Origin: Phoronis australis
Lineage: Eukaryota > Phoronida > Phoronidae
DNA: 64,000 nucleotides
Reading direction: 5' to 3'
NCBI GenBank assembly: GCA_002633005.1
Contig: NMRA01000114.1
Coordinates: 212,835-276,834, forward strand
Below, one piece after another: positions 1-12,152 of the stretch; the stretch's first letter is position 1; each line of letters starts with the position of its first letter. Below the pieces are notes generated by a model. It did not search any database and had not been told where the DNA came from. It was given only the letters and a program-made list of their open reading frames with translations. The translations under genes were made by a program, and so were the position numbers.

Positions 1-407
1 TGTGAACAAGGTCTCCGTCACTCACACTACTGTCACTGTGATACGGGTCACCGACTCCAGCCATTTTCAGCTTACAACACACTAAACAATCCCTAAATCC
101 AACGTAGTTGAGTTCTCTACTAACCTATCTTGCCGCAGAATACTCGCCGATGAAAAGTGGTGGCGACAATTGTTGAAAAACAGCACAAAACAAAAGTAGA
201 ATAGAACAGATTCGCACGGTAAAGTCAACGCAAAACCAAGTGGCGGGAAACGCTTGCCTCCTAAAACGTCACTTCCGGAGTAGCTATCAAGTAATTTATA
301 AAATTACGAAAAGCTGTAATTAAGTGGAAAATACGTCTAGGATAACCAACCAACCTTATTTTAGCTCAAAATTACATGGAAAAGGGTTGCCTTCGCCTTT
401 AAGGCAC
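1..407 (-). mobile_element. Right end of a THAP/P2X7-like DNA transposon, cut by the window edge
   Basis: This stretch matches 13,103-13,511 almost base for base, so it is a second copy of the element described there. On the minus strand, positions 64 to 1 hold the first codons (MAGVGDPYHSDSSVSDG...) of the element's P2X7-like protein; the rest lies outside the window. The two copies stop matching just after a shared 'cctttaa', at about 405 here and 13,508 there. That marks the right terminus and is compatible with a TTAA-type target site, which is an inference. Confidence 0.7.
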
Positions 408-3400
408 GCATGATACTTTTATCTGAGTAGCTATATTTCACAATTCATGAGAGGTTTTGCAAAGCGACATGAACGTGAATTATCACGCATTTATAATACC
501 GCACCAAACATGCTATTGTTGGCTTTCACGTAACCCCGATAATGTTTGAGTATTTTACGCGACTACCGACAAATTCGGGTAGCTTTAAACGAGAAACCTG
601 TCGCCCTTCTTCAATCTTATTTGGTATTTTATTTTTTTAGGTTCTTAATAATCTTTCTTCTTTGCTTCTCAATCAGTTTAAAATGAACACGATTCTTGTA
701 TCTATAAAAGTTCTTAAAGTTTCATTGTAAGAAAGCACTTTTCCAAAGTCCTAACTCTGCCAGGGTTGGCTGGATATCATTGAACTAGAATGGATTTTTA
801 ACACATGTCGTTTGTGTTATTACAATTTTATACGCTTAATTTACATGCATCTATTCATTTAAACTCCAAAGGAGTTTTGCATTCTAAGAATCGACAATTT
901 TTCGCAGGCGTTTGGTGAAACGACTTTTTTACATCCAACATCAGTTTCTGTCTGGCGGATATGTACTACTATAACTGGACACCCTGAACTCAGTTGCTCA
1001 GTTCACGTTCACTTTCACGTTAAAGTATTAGCTGTTGAGAAACCACTTTTGTACTGTAAAGTGAATCGGCACGCGCAATTACGTATGCGTCATAACTCAC
1101 GTACACGTCACATAGCTAAACTTCTCTATTGTTTATAACTTAACCAATGAAAACATGTACATGTAGGTCAGTTCTGAAAGATACTGTGAAATGGCCATAA
1201 ATAATAAGAAATTTCCAGTATAGGGGCAAAATACTTGTTTAGTGTGCTAGTATTAACAAAATCCGGCAATTCCATTAGGCACTATCGATTTACCTGGTAT
1301 ATTTCATTTTCCTTGTATAGGAGCTTGACCGAGCTGTTTGTGGCACTGGAGACGTCCAGCACGAATGGTAAAGATCAATAAGAGCCCACAAATATTGTAA
1401 ATGATTATTGAGGCTTCAAAGCAATCGTCTTCAGAATCAATCTATTGCACTGTCCACGGAACTGCCAGCACGAAAGCTAAATTCGTACCGCCAACTTCGA
1501 ACTCATAGTTACTGTAGATTGCAGTCGATCGCAACAGGATTTCCATAGCTTATTGCATTTGTGTGGAAGAGCACTGTTTTTGTATATTTTATAGTAAAGA
1601 TTCAGAAGAAGAATAGAAGTAGAAAAAATGTTTTTGGCTTTACATTTTAAATGATTTGATGTGGCATTGATACATACAGCTAATTACCTTCAGTATTTGA
1701 GTAAGAAGTGTTCTGCCACATGCACACGTACTATTGTTTGGTATACAAGTGACATGAAGCGGTATTGGTGACTATTAGCAAATACAGCTTCTACTATCTG
1801 CAGTATTGATTCACGATGTTTGTTCTACACATGTATACTAATATTAAATGCAGAATCACAGGTTTTCAGAATTTCAAAAACATTTTTTTCATTTTGATAA
1901 ATATAAACGAATTGTAACATGACGGCACGCGACAACCTATTGAACTTTTTTTAACGTTCATTGCATTTCAAAGCCTCTTCAAATCACTTTGCAAGGGATT
2001 TTTTAAAAAGTTGCAACACAAGAGAATGCTATATCTGTGATTTCTATTCTTTAGTCAGTGTCCATCATACCTCCTAGTTTGATGTTACAATAGAAAGTCT
2101 TTTTATGCTTGGTAAGTGTCATTTTCTTGGCGTATACATAAAACCTGAAAAGTTTAGTGGCTATGTTATGGATAACGTTTCCATTCACGTTATTGTGAAA
2201 AACTAGCTAGAAAACCTAGATTTTATTCACCATTATTCTAACATTTAATGTTCAGAAACCCGTGGTAGAACTCCAAGACAGTGTTGCCCTTCGTGAGCGC
2301 CTTAGGCCACGCTCATTCGATAGAAAAATCGTAATTTTCCATACCACGCTGTAAAAACACATATAAACTAAGCTTGAGAAAGAGTTTCCCTCCAAATGGG
2401 ATCTTTGTTTTTTCTTAATGAGTTTTAAGGAACTGGACCTGTTTTTCACTAACTTTAAACCATGCAGCTGTACATAGTGAACATTAATTTTCTTACCTGG
2501 ACTGTTGTGAGTACGCTGTCTGAAAAATCCTTAGGCGATGCTTGTATTTAAAAGATTATAAACCCTCCTCTACTTTTTGATTGGCTGATACTTGGAACAT
2601 CACTCGTAGTCTAGGAAAGACGCTGTTTAACCAATCACGCATCATACCATTCTGACATTGAATAATTGAACATTTTCTCGACGTTATGCTTTTCGCCGCT
2701 TCGTAAAGTTTGCCACCCAAGCGAGAACCCTTCTAGTTTTAAACGCACGCGCTTAACTTAGCAGGCCTGCAGTATAAGCTGCGCTAAGATAAGTTGGTCA
2801 TGTTTGTAGAATGACTTCTTGGGTTGGTCGTGTGGGAAACTTGGAACACCGATTAATAAATTGGAATTCTGACCTGGTTCAAAGTGTATCAAGAATAGGC
2901 AAGTAATCGTGTTTGTTGGAGTTACTGACAAAGAAGTTGAAAAACGTAGATTTTATCTGACCTTGTAACTATTGGGAACCGTACAAAGCTTTGATTTATT
3001 CATAATCAAGATTGGTTGAGTGCCATCAACTTCACTGCACGATTTCAATCATGGCTCAACTGAAAAATGGATCCAATCAGCGAGCTGCTAAGACGAAGTT
3101 TGACGCGATAGCCCATTTTATTTTAGTTTTTTTTTCAAAATACGGTTAACCCGCCAAATTTTTAGCACAACGTGATCTTGTTATATGGAGTAATGGACGC
3201 GGTAGCGCCATACATTGACAGAAAACATTTTATTAAAAGAGCTGGTGTTAGGCGGCCGTTCAACTATCTGACTGTCTGTATTCCTTTCGGAATGGTGTGC
3301 AATTGATTATTCGAAAATAAGGATTTTAAAAATCGTTTAATGCTACGAGGTACCAAGACAACAACGACCTGTCATTTTGAGGTCGCGTTGTGTGTTGTAT

Positions 3401-6088
3401 CTTTTCACATCCTATCGCCATTTTTGCAACATTATTTCCTAGCCCATACCTGCAAGAGTGTTGGCTGAATTTTATTTTTTGTTATTCTGTTATGGAAAAT
3501 CTCTCGGAAATTTCTAATTCATTGAAAATTTCCACACTTTTAAAAAGTGTATACTAACATTTTTCTGTCAAATTCTTTTAAAAAGTCTCTATTAGGTATA
3601 TTTGCCGTCCGGGCTGAACACCGAAATCCAGATTCTGGAAGTCACGGGTCAGCGGCTTTCAAGTTTAATTCAGAATGATAACTCAAATATTAAAGAGCAA
3701 AAACCGAAATATTTTTATTCTTGATGTTGACCTGGCATGCATGCCCAGTGTATTTTGAAATGTTTACGATTTGCGAATGTAAGCACGAAAATGATATTTT
3801 CGAGCTAGGCAAAGACGTTTTCCACTTAATTCACAGAATAATTTGTACAGACCGTGGACTAAAGCCAGTTCCAACTTACCAGACCATCAAGGTAGTCAAG
3901 ATGATCACTTTGGTATCACGTGGCTGCATTTTCGCTGGTGTCTCGAGCAGATTCAGTTCAGGAGTAGAAGATTTAAATCCGCGAGTTTGAAGACTAGACA
4001 AAGACGGCAGTTGACTTCAAGTGGCTACAGTAGCTACTTCCGAGCACGGACCCATGCTGAGTTAATCGAGCATCACCAACGGATTCAAGGTTGACGTTTG
4101 GCCTAATGGATGTGACTGTGTGCATAGCAAATATCTACAAGTTTATGACATGAAGCTGGTAAAAGCATGCATTTTCTGAAAGTAGGGAGACCATGACGTT
4201 TGATGGTTGACTCTTTGCCAATTTGTTTTTAAATGGCTCATGTGGCTATGTCATTTTAATGAAATCTAGTAAAGGTGTCATATGTTGGTCCTTCCTGATT
4301 TACAACAGCAGTGTGTCTAAATGATTTGTTTGATAAGAGTTATTACGTAAGCATTGATATAATTGAGATGCCGCTTTTGACTACTTAACAATAGTTGTAT
4401 GTTAATAGAGTTCTTCAACAATCCATTTTGAGCGCTAAAATCAAGACAAAAAGTAACACTTAATTCCCCAGTGTTTGTTTTCTGATTGTAACTTAAATGT
4501 TTACTAATAAAAGTATTTACTTAACCTCGAAAAATTACTCCTTATATTTGCTTAAAGTCCTTGTTGCAAACTGCCCATGTGGTTCTAGTATCCGAAAATA
4601 CTTACTACATAAAATCTTATTTTCGACACCCTTTCTTTATATTCTTTTCGCCTTTCTTGCCAAAAACGATTTTTCAACCGTATTTGACCCTTTTCTCTGA
4701 GCGTATGATCATCGGTTATTTCCGTACCCACATTTCCGGCTCATCAGTTCAGGAACTTGTCCTGAAAGCCGCCATTTTTTCCTTGTAACTGAATGTGCTA
4801 TCGCTTGCTCGAAAAGTCTTCATTATTTTGTTTTGTTAGTAATATCTCGTGATTCGTTTGCATATGTAGTGTATTTATAGTTTGTAGTTAGTGGTCGTTG
4901 ATGTTTTTTGGAATGTTACGCGTACTTAGTATGTTAAAATAGCATTGGTGTTTAGTTCCTTACGTAGGCCGGTCGAACCTAGGAACCAATATGGGTCGAA
5001 CCTTTTTTTTAGGTTTTATTTTTTTTTCTCGTTTTGAAAAAGTACTTTGCTATCATCGGAAAGGTAGTGCATTCTACTCAGTAAAAATCGAAAAAGTATC
5101 AAAATCTGGGCAAGCAGTGTAAAGTTAATGCAAGTTTTGTGGCGAAATTTGGGTCACTTTGTTTGGATCGCGTCGGCCATATTGGAGGACAGCGGGATAA
5201 GTTACGAGTTTAAAACTTTGTGTAAATTGTTTTCGCCAACAAATTACGGTGAAATTTAGTTACACATAACTTTACTTACTATTCTGCACGACTCAACAGT
5301 GTTCACCAAATTTCAGCCTCGCAGTTGTTACTCATTAAGTGATAAATGTGCTCACAATTCCCGTTGGACTTCGTCTCATTTCTGGCGGCACCGACAACAT
5401 GGCGACTTTTGCTGAACTCAAAGGCACGTTCAATCGGCTACTTTGTAATTTGTGAAGATTTAACGTTGATACATTTTGACAAACGTTGCTACAAAAAAGA
5501 AACTTTGTTCAATTTTCGTGTTTTTGTGCAAAAATATAAGATGTATTTGAATTATTTTTCTGTAAATTTCCCATTCAGGTGATCTTACACTAAGCTGAAA
5601 AAATAGTTGAAATAATTTTGAAATGTTTTTGTTTGACTGTCAACTGCTGTTCAAGACTTGATTCGGTGTCACAAAATGATTCATATTTTTCTAAATTTTA
5701 AGTCTCAATTGCTTTCAAGTCGTGTTTTATAACTTATTGCTTCTTAATTCAGGTTATCAAGTCAACAATATGAATAATCTTAATTTGAGAAATAACTTAG
5801 CTATGTTGGATTGTGAAGCTTCAAGCCACTAATTCTTGTTCCTTGCAACTTCATATTTTTTAAATGATGCTTTTCAAATTCTGGTGTCAGGAAACACTAT
5901 TTCGTCACCATGGTAATAGTTACATGTATGTCCACTTTTATATCATGGAAACTGTTGCTGTTGAATAGTGTTTGTAATGCTAAATGTAAAGTATCGTGCA
6001 TTTTAAGTTACTTATTATGTTAAAAGTTTGAATCATTTTGGGTTAATGAATAAAAAATGATAACATGTTGTATTGGACTTGTCATACT
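408..6088. other. Gene-free stretch, no feature recognised
   Basis: AT-rich sequence with only short open frames (the longest under 100 codons, around 3,721-4,094) that overlap one another and lack recognisable motifs. I saw no convincing exon, RNA gene or tandem array. It may hold old transposon sequence that I cannot place. Confidence 0.4.
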
Positions 6089-6320
6089 TATGTGCTCGAA
6101 CGAGCCCCCTTTTTGGAGAACTGGAAAAAGGTCTGCCTCAGTCACAGAAACACGAATTCCGAAAAAAGTAGAAAATGAGACAATATTCCACTAGAAGACA
6201 GGAAATACCAAAATCTGCAATTCATAGCTCTGAACATACCCACTGAATCTTACAGTAAAAGATAGACATTCCTAAAAATTCCAGCCCCCCCCCATTCTCT
6301 TAGGCTTGGTGCGCTCATAC
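6089..6320 (+). repeat. Short inverted-repeat element (GGCTGGGTGCGC family), copy 1
   Basis: Degenerate copy of a family present five times in the window (also 27,492-27,742, 32,486-32,682, 42,772-42,975 and 47,191-47,347). Shared landmarks are the left end 'gtgctcgaa.gagccccc', an internal 'aaaaaggt.tgcctcag.cacagaaac' block, 'aattc.agccc' and the right end 'aggcttggtgcgct'. It has no coding capacity and is most simply a non-autonomous DNA transposon. Confidence 0.55.
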
Positions 6321-7655
6321 AAAGTCTGGGAAAATCTCTATTGAAAGCCAACAACTTTGCACAGTTCGCCAGAAGTACCCAAGTTCTAAATAAACCTCGT
6401 TTGAGCGAGCGCTGTGGCCAGCGACCAGTTAGGCCTAAGGGTAGCCTTGGCGCAAAGCTGTATAGGCCTAACAAGCTGTATTTTGACGATAGTCTTCACT
6501 GGTTGCTGGTGACTGAGGCTAACTAAAGTCTGCCGCGGCAGTGTTACACAGGACTAACCAGCCCGTAATTTCATGCAAGTATCTGAAACTACCCTTGAAT
6601 ATATGCAGCATTTATCATTTGACCATTTTACTTCGACAAAACAGCTTGCAACCGCATGCATTTACCGTTCGCCAGTGTCTGGTCTCGATCCGCACCGGGT
6701 CCGATAGGCTGCGGTCCCGAGTCTGGCAAAATAATTTCTGTCAAAATTCATTCGCCACATTTCTTCAGCAAATTCGATAAAATTGTCTGTAGTTTGATTT
6801 TATTAAAATTAAGGCGCGCTGTCGATCATTTTATCCCCGTTTGCTGGCTGGTAAGAGTACAGGACATCCAGTCGCACTGACGGCGTTTTCTCGGCCTGGG
6901 TTCCTGAATGAATTGTACTTCCGGGTTCGCGGCAAGTTCAAAATGGCGGTGTTTCTTCGGGTGCGAATCGTGAGTGGCGCGTTCATTTAAACTGTTTTCG
7001 AGTACGGATCGTGTATTAGTTATGGGGTAGGTACTTCTTGGATCCTTATAACATCTTCTAACCATGTAATAAGGGTTAACAACGCGTGAGACAAGGACTT
7101 TAACTAATTTTGTGTGTTCTTATTATAAGAATTCAGTGTATACTTGTTATCCAGAGATGGCACTTTGTAAATAAAATTCTATACCATAAATTTAACAGTT
7201 GGTGGAAGCGTCTCAGAACTTCACCACAAGCCAAGGCTTCGTGTACACAAGTACCGTATAGGTGGCGGTACTCCAACAACACTGCATGTGATCTTAAATT
7301 AAAGTGCCCCTAATCGTTACCCGTGTTTTCTAAAGGGTAGCAGGTAGTGCATGGAAATGTCGAGAAGAAATAGCTACACCTTCATGTGAACATTAGTGTT
7401 CATCGCATGAGACAGGAATATTTCGTGAAAAGACAGTTTTATTTTAAAGCTTTAACGGAACTTCTGGCAGATTTTGGAAGGGTGTGCTGATGCTGACAGT
7501 AATTTTTTTTCCAGAACATTTGACCCTGCCGTCATGATGTACGGTAATCAGCTATTCTTTAAAAGGGAAAAGTAAGGAAGCATTTAAAAATAGTCTTACA
7601 CAAAGTATATATTGTATTTACAAGAGTCACACCATAAATGAACATATTAAGGTAG
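6321..7655. other. Gene-free stretch
   Basis: Only short unsupported open frames on both strands. I recognise no exon, RNA gene or repeat. Confidence 0.35.
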
Positions 7656-8292
7656 AAAGCCAGCTAGCTGTATTAATCAAGGCTATAGTCAATTTACAGC
7701 TACATGTAGGTAGCTGTGTGTTGAGCTACGTTAGGCATCGAAATTTCACACAACCCGGGTAGCTCAGCTTAGTCGTCACTTCGTAGTGACTATCAACATG
7801 TAGAGCTAATCACCGGCGAGGGTGCATGCAGAATCTGGCAATCAATCGACATTCACCTTGTCCGTTACAGCCGTTGAAGTGAAAAAATCTAATAAACGTG
7901 ATTTTTCCGTAAATTCCTCCCTTTGAAACAAAGAAAATCCGGTCGTTTTAAAAACGGTGTGTTTGTGACACACGCACGCCACTCCGTCTAAAAGTTTGCG
8001 ACTGATCTCTCTGGAGATTATGGCTTCGTTCCTGTAGCTGCAAAATTTGTTCTGAAAATACTAAAATCTTGCGACAAAATGAAACCACTTCCGATTCTTA
8101 TGATATGTTGTACGCAACCTCGTAGAAGAGAAGAACGGTTTATTGAAGAATCAGGGAAATTGGACAATAGGTGACGCATTGGCGCCGAAAGCCGACTCAA
8201 AAGAGCCAACCACAATTTTAGCAACAAAATAACGGTAGAACGCCAATTTTTCTTCCAAAATCGAAAAATAATTAAATGTACTCAAGGAAAAC
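7656..8292 (+). repeat. Dispersed repeat family, copy A
   Basis: Shares ordered blocks with 35,974-36,935 (same strand) and 31,975-32,885 (inverted): 'acatgtagagcta', 'tgcatgcagaatctgg', 'caccttgtccgttacagccgtt', 'aataaacgtgatttttccgtaa', and near the right end 'agcaacaaaataacggtagaacgc' followed by 'actcaaggaa'. No open frame is conserved between copies, so it is probably a non-autonomous element. Copies B and C carry a further right end around 'gcaaagctgtatatttagtat' that is missing here. Confidence 0.6.
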
Positions 8293-8295
8293 AGG

Positions 8296-8420
8296 GCTTG
8301 GGGGCTATGGCTCCCAATTTTTTTTCAGTGCTACGGCGCACATGGTCTATAGGCAATGCACCACAGGGGAGCTGAGGGAACTATAGCCCTCACTTTTTTC
8401 AGTGCTGCGCCGCCCATGTA
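8296..8420 (+). repeat. Short element, pair of 20,925-21,040
   Basis: About 120 bp starting 'ttgggggctatggctccca' and ending 'cagtgctgcgccgcccatgt'. An inverted copy lies at 20,925-21,040, sharing 'atggtctatagg' and 'caccacagggg.gctgagg'. The two halves of each copy are themselves roughly inverted ('ctcccaatttttttcagtgct' against 'ctcacttttttcagtgct'), suggesting a hairpin-type element. Non-coding. Confidence 0.5.
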
Positions 8421-8475
8421 ATAACATCACTAATTTTGCGGCGACAGGCCCGAAGAACTTCACTCTCAATATCGG

Positions 8476-9390
8476 GAATAATACACTTACAAGGAAGTCA
8501 CGCATTTTTAAAGATGTGCGGAAATTTTCAGGGCTCGTCCTTCTGAGCGGCTTTTACCAGGATCAAAGAGAGCGCGGCGTCGGAGTCGGATACAGTTGTT
8601 ATGACTGCATTGTCCGGTTTTGACAAGAGCCATTTAAGTGTAACTAACCGAACATAAACTGTAGTAAACATATCTGCCTGTACATAATGACGAATTTTCA
8701 AAATCAATTTTCGTTAAAAAACGAACACCCCGGCGCTTTTCATCTGAAAAAACAACCAAGTATGGTTTTCGATTCTTAAAAATCGATGAACTAATAAGCT
8801 AAAAACTACAAACATTGGGTGGATTTATCAACGCTGATCAGAGGTAACAATATCACATGCATTAATCTTTTAATATTCTTACCAGGATACAGTTGTACTT
8901 AACTTGTTCTCACAATTAACTGAACTAATTTAGTTTCGCTGGCGATCAAGATCTACATCTGTTCTGGTACTTCAAGTTCAAAATTTAATGAAATGCTATC
9001 AACCCGAAAAAACAAGTACACAGAGGTATTAAAAATTAAATAACGAAAACCGTTACGAAACATATAAAAAAACTATCGTTCATTTGAGAAAAGTCCCTTT
9101 GGAAAGATAAATTATTATTGATTTTTATAGTTATTTTGTAATATTTAAAATGTACCAAGTTAAAACTATTCTCCGAAGTTGCAGGCTGTAACTCTGTACA
9201 AATGTCAGAGAATCAAACCAATTTGGGTGTAATTACAACTTGTTGAGACAGTAGTACTAGCTATTACCTTTCGACTTCATTATCTCAGATCTACATCAAA
9301 GGGCGTGATGAATAGGCATCATAAACGTTGTCAGGAGCTAAGGGAATATGAGATGTGACCAGTGTAAGCGAGAAATTCTCCACAGGAGTA
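8476..9390 (+). repeat. About 0.9-kb dispersed repeat, copy 1 of 3
   Basis: Begins at 'gaataatacacttacaagga' and ends near 'gtgtaagcgagaaattctcc'. A colinear copy occupies 24,128-25,305, directly on the stop codon of the neurensin-like gene, and the last 0.4 kb recurs at 37,940-38,345. No protein is conserved. In the other two places the repeat joins pieces of the 3.1-kb element of 16,508-19,665, so it may be an internal part of a longer version of that element or a nested insertion. Confidence 0.6.
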
Positions 9391-9956
9391 TACACGCGAC
9401 GGAAGCCAGAGCGAGTGAAGTTGAGCCGACGGATTGACGTCACCCAGACCTTTAAGCACTCGGACTGATGTCACCAAGGCCATTACGAAACTGGCCACCC
9501 TCTCTCCGCGAAAAAAAACGGCACGCAAGAGAAAATAGAGCACATTGAATCTAAATAGGGGTCGATACACTACCTGGGACCAAGGCGCTGCCCCACGGGG
9601 ACAACGAAGGTCTGTAGTGGAACGGGGGAAGCGGAGTTTGTGAAAATGATAAATTTTATAAATTAGATAGAACCTACGATTAAACGCGAGGCTCCTACAC
9701 GCACAGCTGCTCATGATTATAAAGTGAAAAATTGCTCACGTACAAGTACGTGACATCTCTCCAACAAAACTGTCATCATAAATTAAAGTGCCACCAAACC
9801 TACGACCAGCATTATGCTAGTACCAGCACAACTGCTAATGGTAATAAAATGTAAACTATGTTCTTTCAAGAACACGTATACCGCATACATGTACATGACG
9901 GTCCTCCAACAACACTGTGGTCATAAACTAATGTGGCAAATTAAATCAGTTTTTGG

Positions 9957-10153
9957 CCACAATAAGATCAAAAACCGGACGATCACCGCACAAATAAAAA
10001 AGTTCAAGTTCAATTCAACGTTTCGTCTTTTCATTAGACATCATCAGGATCATATTTACAACAATTAAGGACAACAAGTGCCAACATACAGCTCAGGTAG
10101 CATCCATAGAGTGAAGTGCGGCGATCGTCCGGTTTTTGATTTTAATGTGGCAA
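9957..10153 (-). other. Inverted-repeat element with hammerhead-ribozyme-like core
   Basis: About 40-bp inverted repeats flank this element: 'gatcaaaaaccggacgatc' with 'accgcac' at 9,966-9,993, against its reverse complement near 10,110-10,140. Between them the minus strand reads CTGATGA (10,047-10,041), one T, then GTC-loop-GAC (10,039-10,025) and GAAAC (10,024-10,020). This is the order of conserved core I, stem II and core II of a hammerhead ribozyme. Such ribozymes are known in terminal repeats of Penelope-like retroelements and in retrozymes. The unpaired T and the lack of a clear stem III with cleavage triplet argue for a decayed or false motif. Confidence 0.3.
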
Positions 10154-10339
10154 ACAACACGATTCTTACTTAATTATTTATTCTTGTGTTAGCATTGCAC
10201 CAATTACAGTGTAAGTCTAGTAATGGTATTCATTTTGTTGTAAAACAGTAATTATACAGATAATTTAATATTGTTAAGTATAAGTCATGTTCAGGCGCAG
10301 AACACATCAAATGAAACAGCCTAATTGGTAAATAGTGAG

Positions 10340-10930
10340 TGGCCCTTAAAAGGGCCGTTGGGTTTTTGGTACTCAAGGAGTGGGTTACCACAGTGCTATG
10401 TGGTCGTCTATTGTAAAAAAGCCTGTCGACCACTGTTGCCCGCATAAGGTTCCCCCCACATGAACTCGTTAAAATGCGCATCCATGTCAGGGAGGACACC
10501 ACACATGGTTGGTGTGTGCGCCAGTCTGTGTAGTTCATGGTATGGTTGACCGCCTGGTGTGGGTACGGCGGCACAACGGGGACTAGGCAATACCGTTGTA
10601 GTTAGCTCACATGTTGCTGTAGATGACGGAGCCGACCAAGATGAACTTTGTATGATGGGGGAAGTGTATTGGCGTTCCTGTTCGGCACAAACTGCTGAAA
10701 TCCAACGTCCTGTGCGGGGAAGTATCCTCCAAACACCCATCGTTGCTAAACCACATGGGTCACGTTGTTCTGTCTTCTTGCCATCAACGACTCGTCAATT
10801 TGCACGACTCCGTGGTCACCAACCTGTATGGGGTTGTTCATGAGTTGGGTGGAGCATGCGTCTCGGAGATAGCCGTACAGGCCAGGCATCTACTTTTAGA
10901 CCAAACCACTGAGAACAAGGATTTCTAAAC
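10340..10930 (-). pseudogene. Relic of a Merlin/ISXO2-like DDE transposase
   Basis: No single frame is open, but minus-strand pieces in the expected order resemble this family. 'WVFGGYF' and 'FVPNRNANTLPPS' (about 10,745-10,640) match the region around the second catalytic acid. 'HQAVNHTMNYTD' (about 10,560-10,525) matches the 'HL.VNHS..FVD' block. 'HTPTMCGVLPDMDAHFNEFMWGEPY' lies in another frame (about 10,510-10,440) and matches the C-terminal '..EFMWR..' block. At least two frameshifts and in-frame stops separate them. The enzyme would have cut and pasted its own element; this copy is dead. The assignment rests on motif order from memory. Confidence 0.45.
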
Positions 10931-11690
10931 TGAAGACTCACCCAGGACTTGTTCCATGTGGCCTGTCAGCCAGGGGTAAACAAATTGTTGCAGCACCGAG
11001 ATGAAAGCAAGACTGTAAAATCTTCTTGTAAAATTGTGACAACAAAAGGAAAAAAAACAAATAGCCAGTGAAGTCAAAGAATGATGATGAGCTTGCCCAT
11101 GGGGAGAGAGGGGTGTGCGGCAACACTTCACGAGATTATTCAAAGATTCTCACTCATAAACGTCTGGGATCAAACAATTGGCCAGAAGTTGTGTAAACTG
11201 GTGTGCTGATAAAACGGGTGGGATATTACTTGGTGTTTTACTGATAACATCGATACAGAGATGAACAGATTGACTTGTGGCACCGTGTTGCTTGAATGTA
11301 CGTTGGGTTTGACTCTTCTGTTTTGTAGTATTGGTCCTAAGTTCACCTGCATCATCAGTTCATGATCTCGAGTTTAATGTGACATTGAAAAAGATACTTT
11401 ACTGTGATTTTCTCAAAACGTAGTCAACATGTTGTCATTAACGTCACTTCAACTACACAGTGTAGTGATATACACAGGAAATCAACAAAATTATAGCATT
11501 TCTATTATAATATTTATCTTTTATCACACGTACCTCAAAACTGGTCTTACAAAAATATATAAATTTATTTATAGGGAAATCAACAAAACAAATCCATTGA
11601 ACATTTCCAACGAATTACTGTCTTTTGGAATGTATTAGACTTTCTCATCACTAAATCATAGGACTGATTGATAGTATAACAGTCTCTCAC

Positions 11691-11846
11691 CAGGGGCGGA
11701 TCCAGGATTTTGAGTTAGGGGGGGCAGGGCTAAGTATTTGCCAAGAGTTTGCCCGTCAGACATTCGCACCCCCGTACTGCCAATTGGAATCAGGGAGAAT
11801 TTTAGGGGGGCCATGGCCCCCTTGGCCCCCTCTAAATCCGCGACTA
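11691..11846 (+). mobile_element. Short CAG...CTG element with 5-bp target duplication (copy 1)
   Basis: Begins CAGGGGCGGATCC and ends ATCCGCGACTA (final G mutated). The flanking 5 bp 'ctcac' is repeated at 11,686-11,690 and 11,847-11,851. The interior is about 155 bp, G-rich on one side ('ttagggggggcagggc') and C-rich on the other ('ggcccccttggccccctc'). Four relatives with the same ends lie at 27,843, 28,507, 36,676 and 43,831. The CAG.G start is hAT-like; 5-bp duplications fit the hAT5 type better than the usual 8 bp. Confidence 0.75.
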
Positions 11847-12152
11847 CTCACAGGAAATCAATAACAATATGAAACCAAATTTTACAATAATCATAGACAT
11901 ATATTTTCATTTAAAATATTCATTGGTCAGAACAATTGTATGTAAGTATTGCCCAATGACACTTATTTACAGCTTTTCGTAATTTTATTAATTACTTGTC
12001 CGCTACTCCGGAAGTGACGTTTTAGGAGGCAAGCATTTCGCGCCAATTTCTTTTCATATAGTCTGACTGTGAGAGCTGCCGAGTCAGTCATTGTTCTACC
12101 TCGGTTGTGTTAAGTTCCGTCGTCGTTTGCTTTCATTTACTAGTCAGTCAAC

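Noticed and set aside
9331-9714. 127-codon minus-strand open frame
   Set aside because: Its first part lies over the end of the dispersed repeat at 8,476-9,390; no motif recognised.
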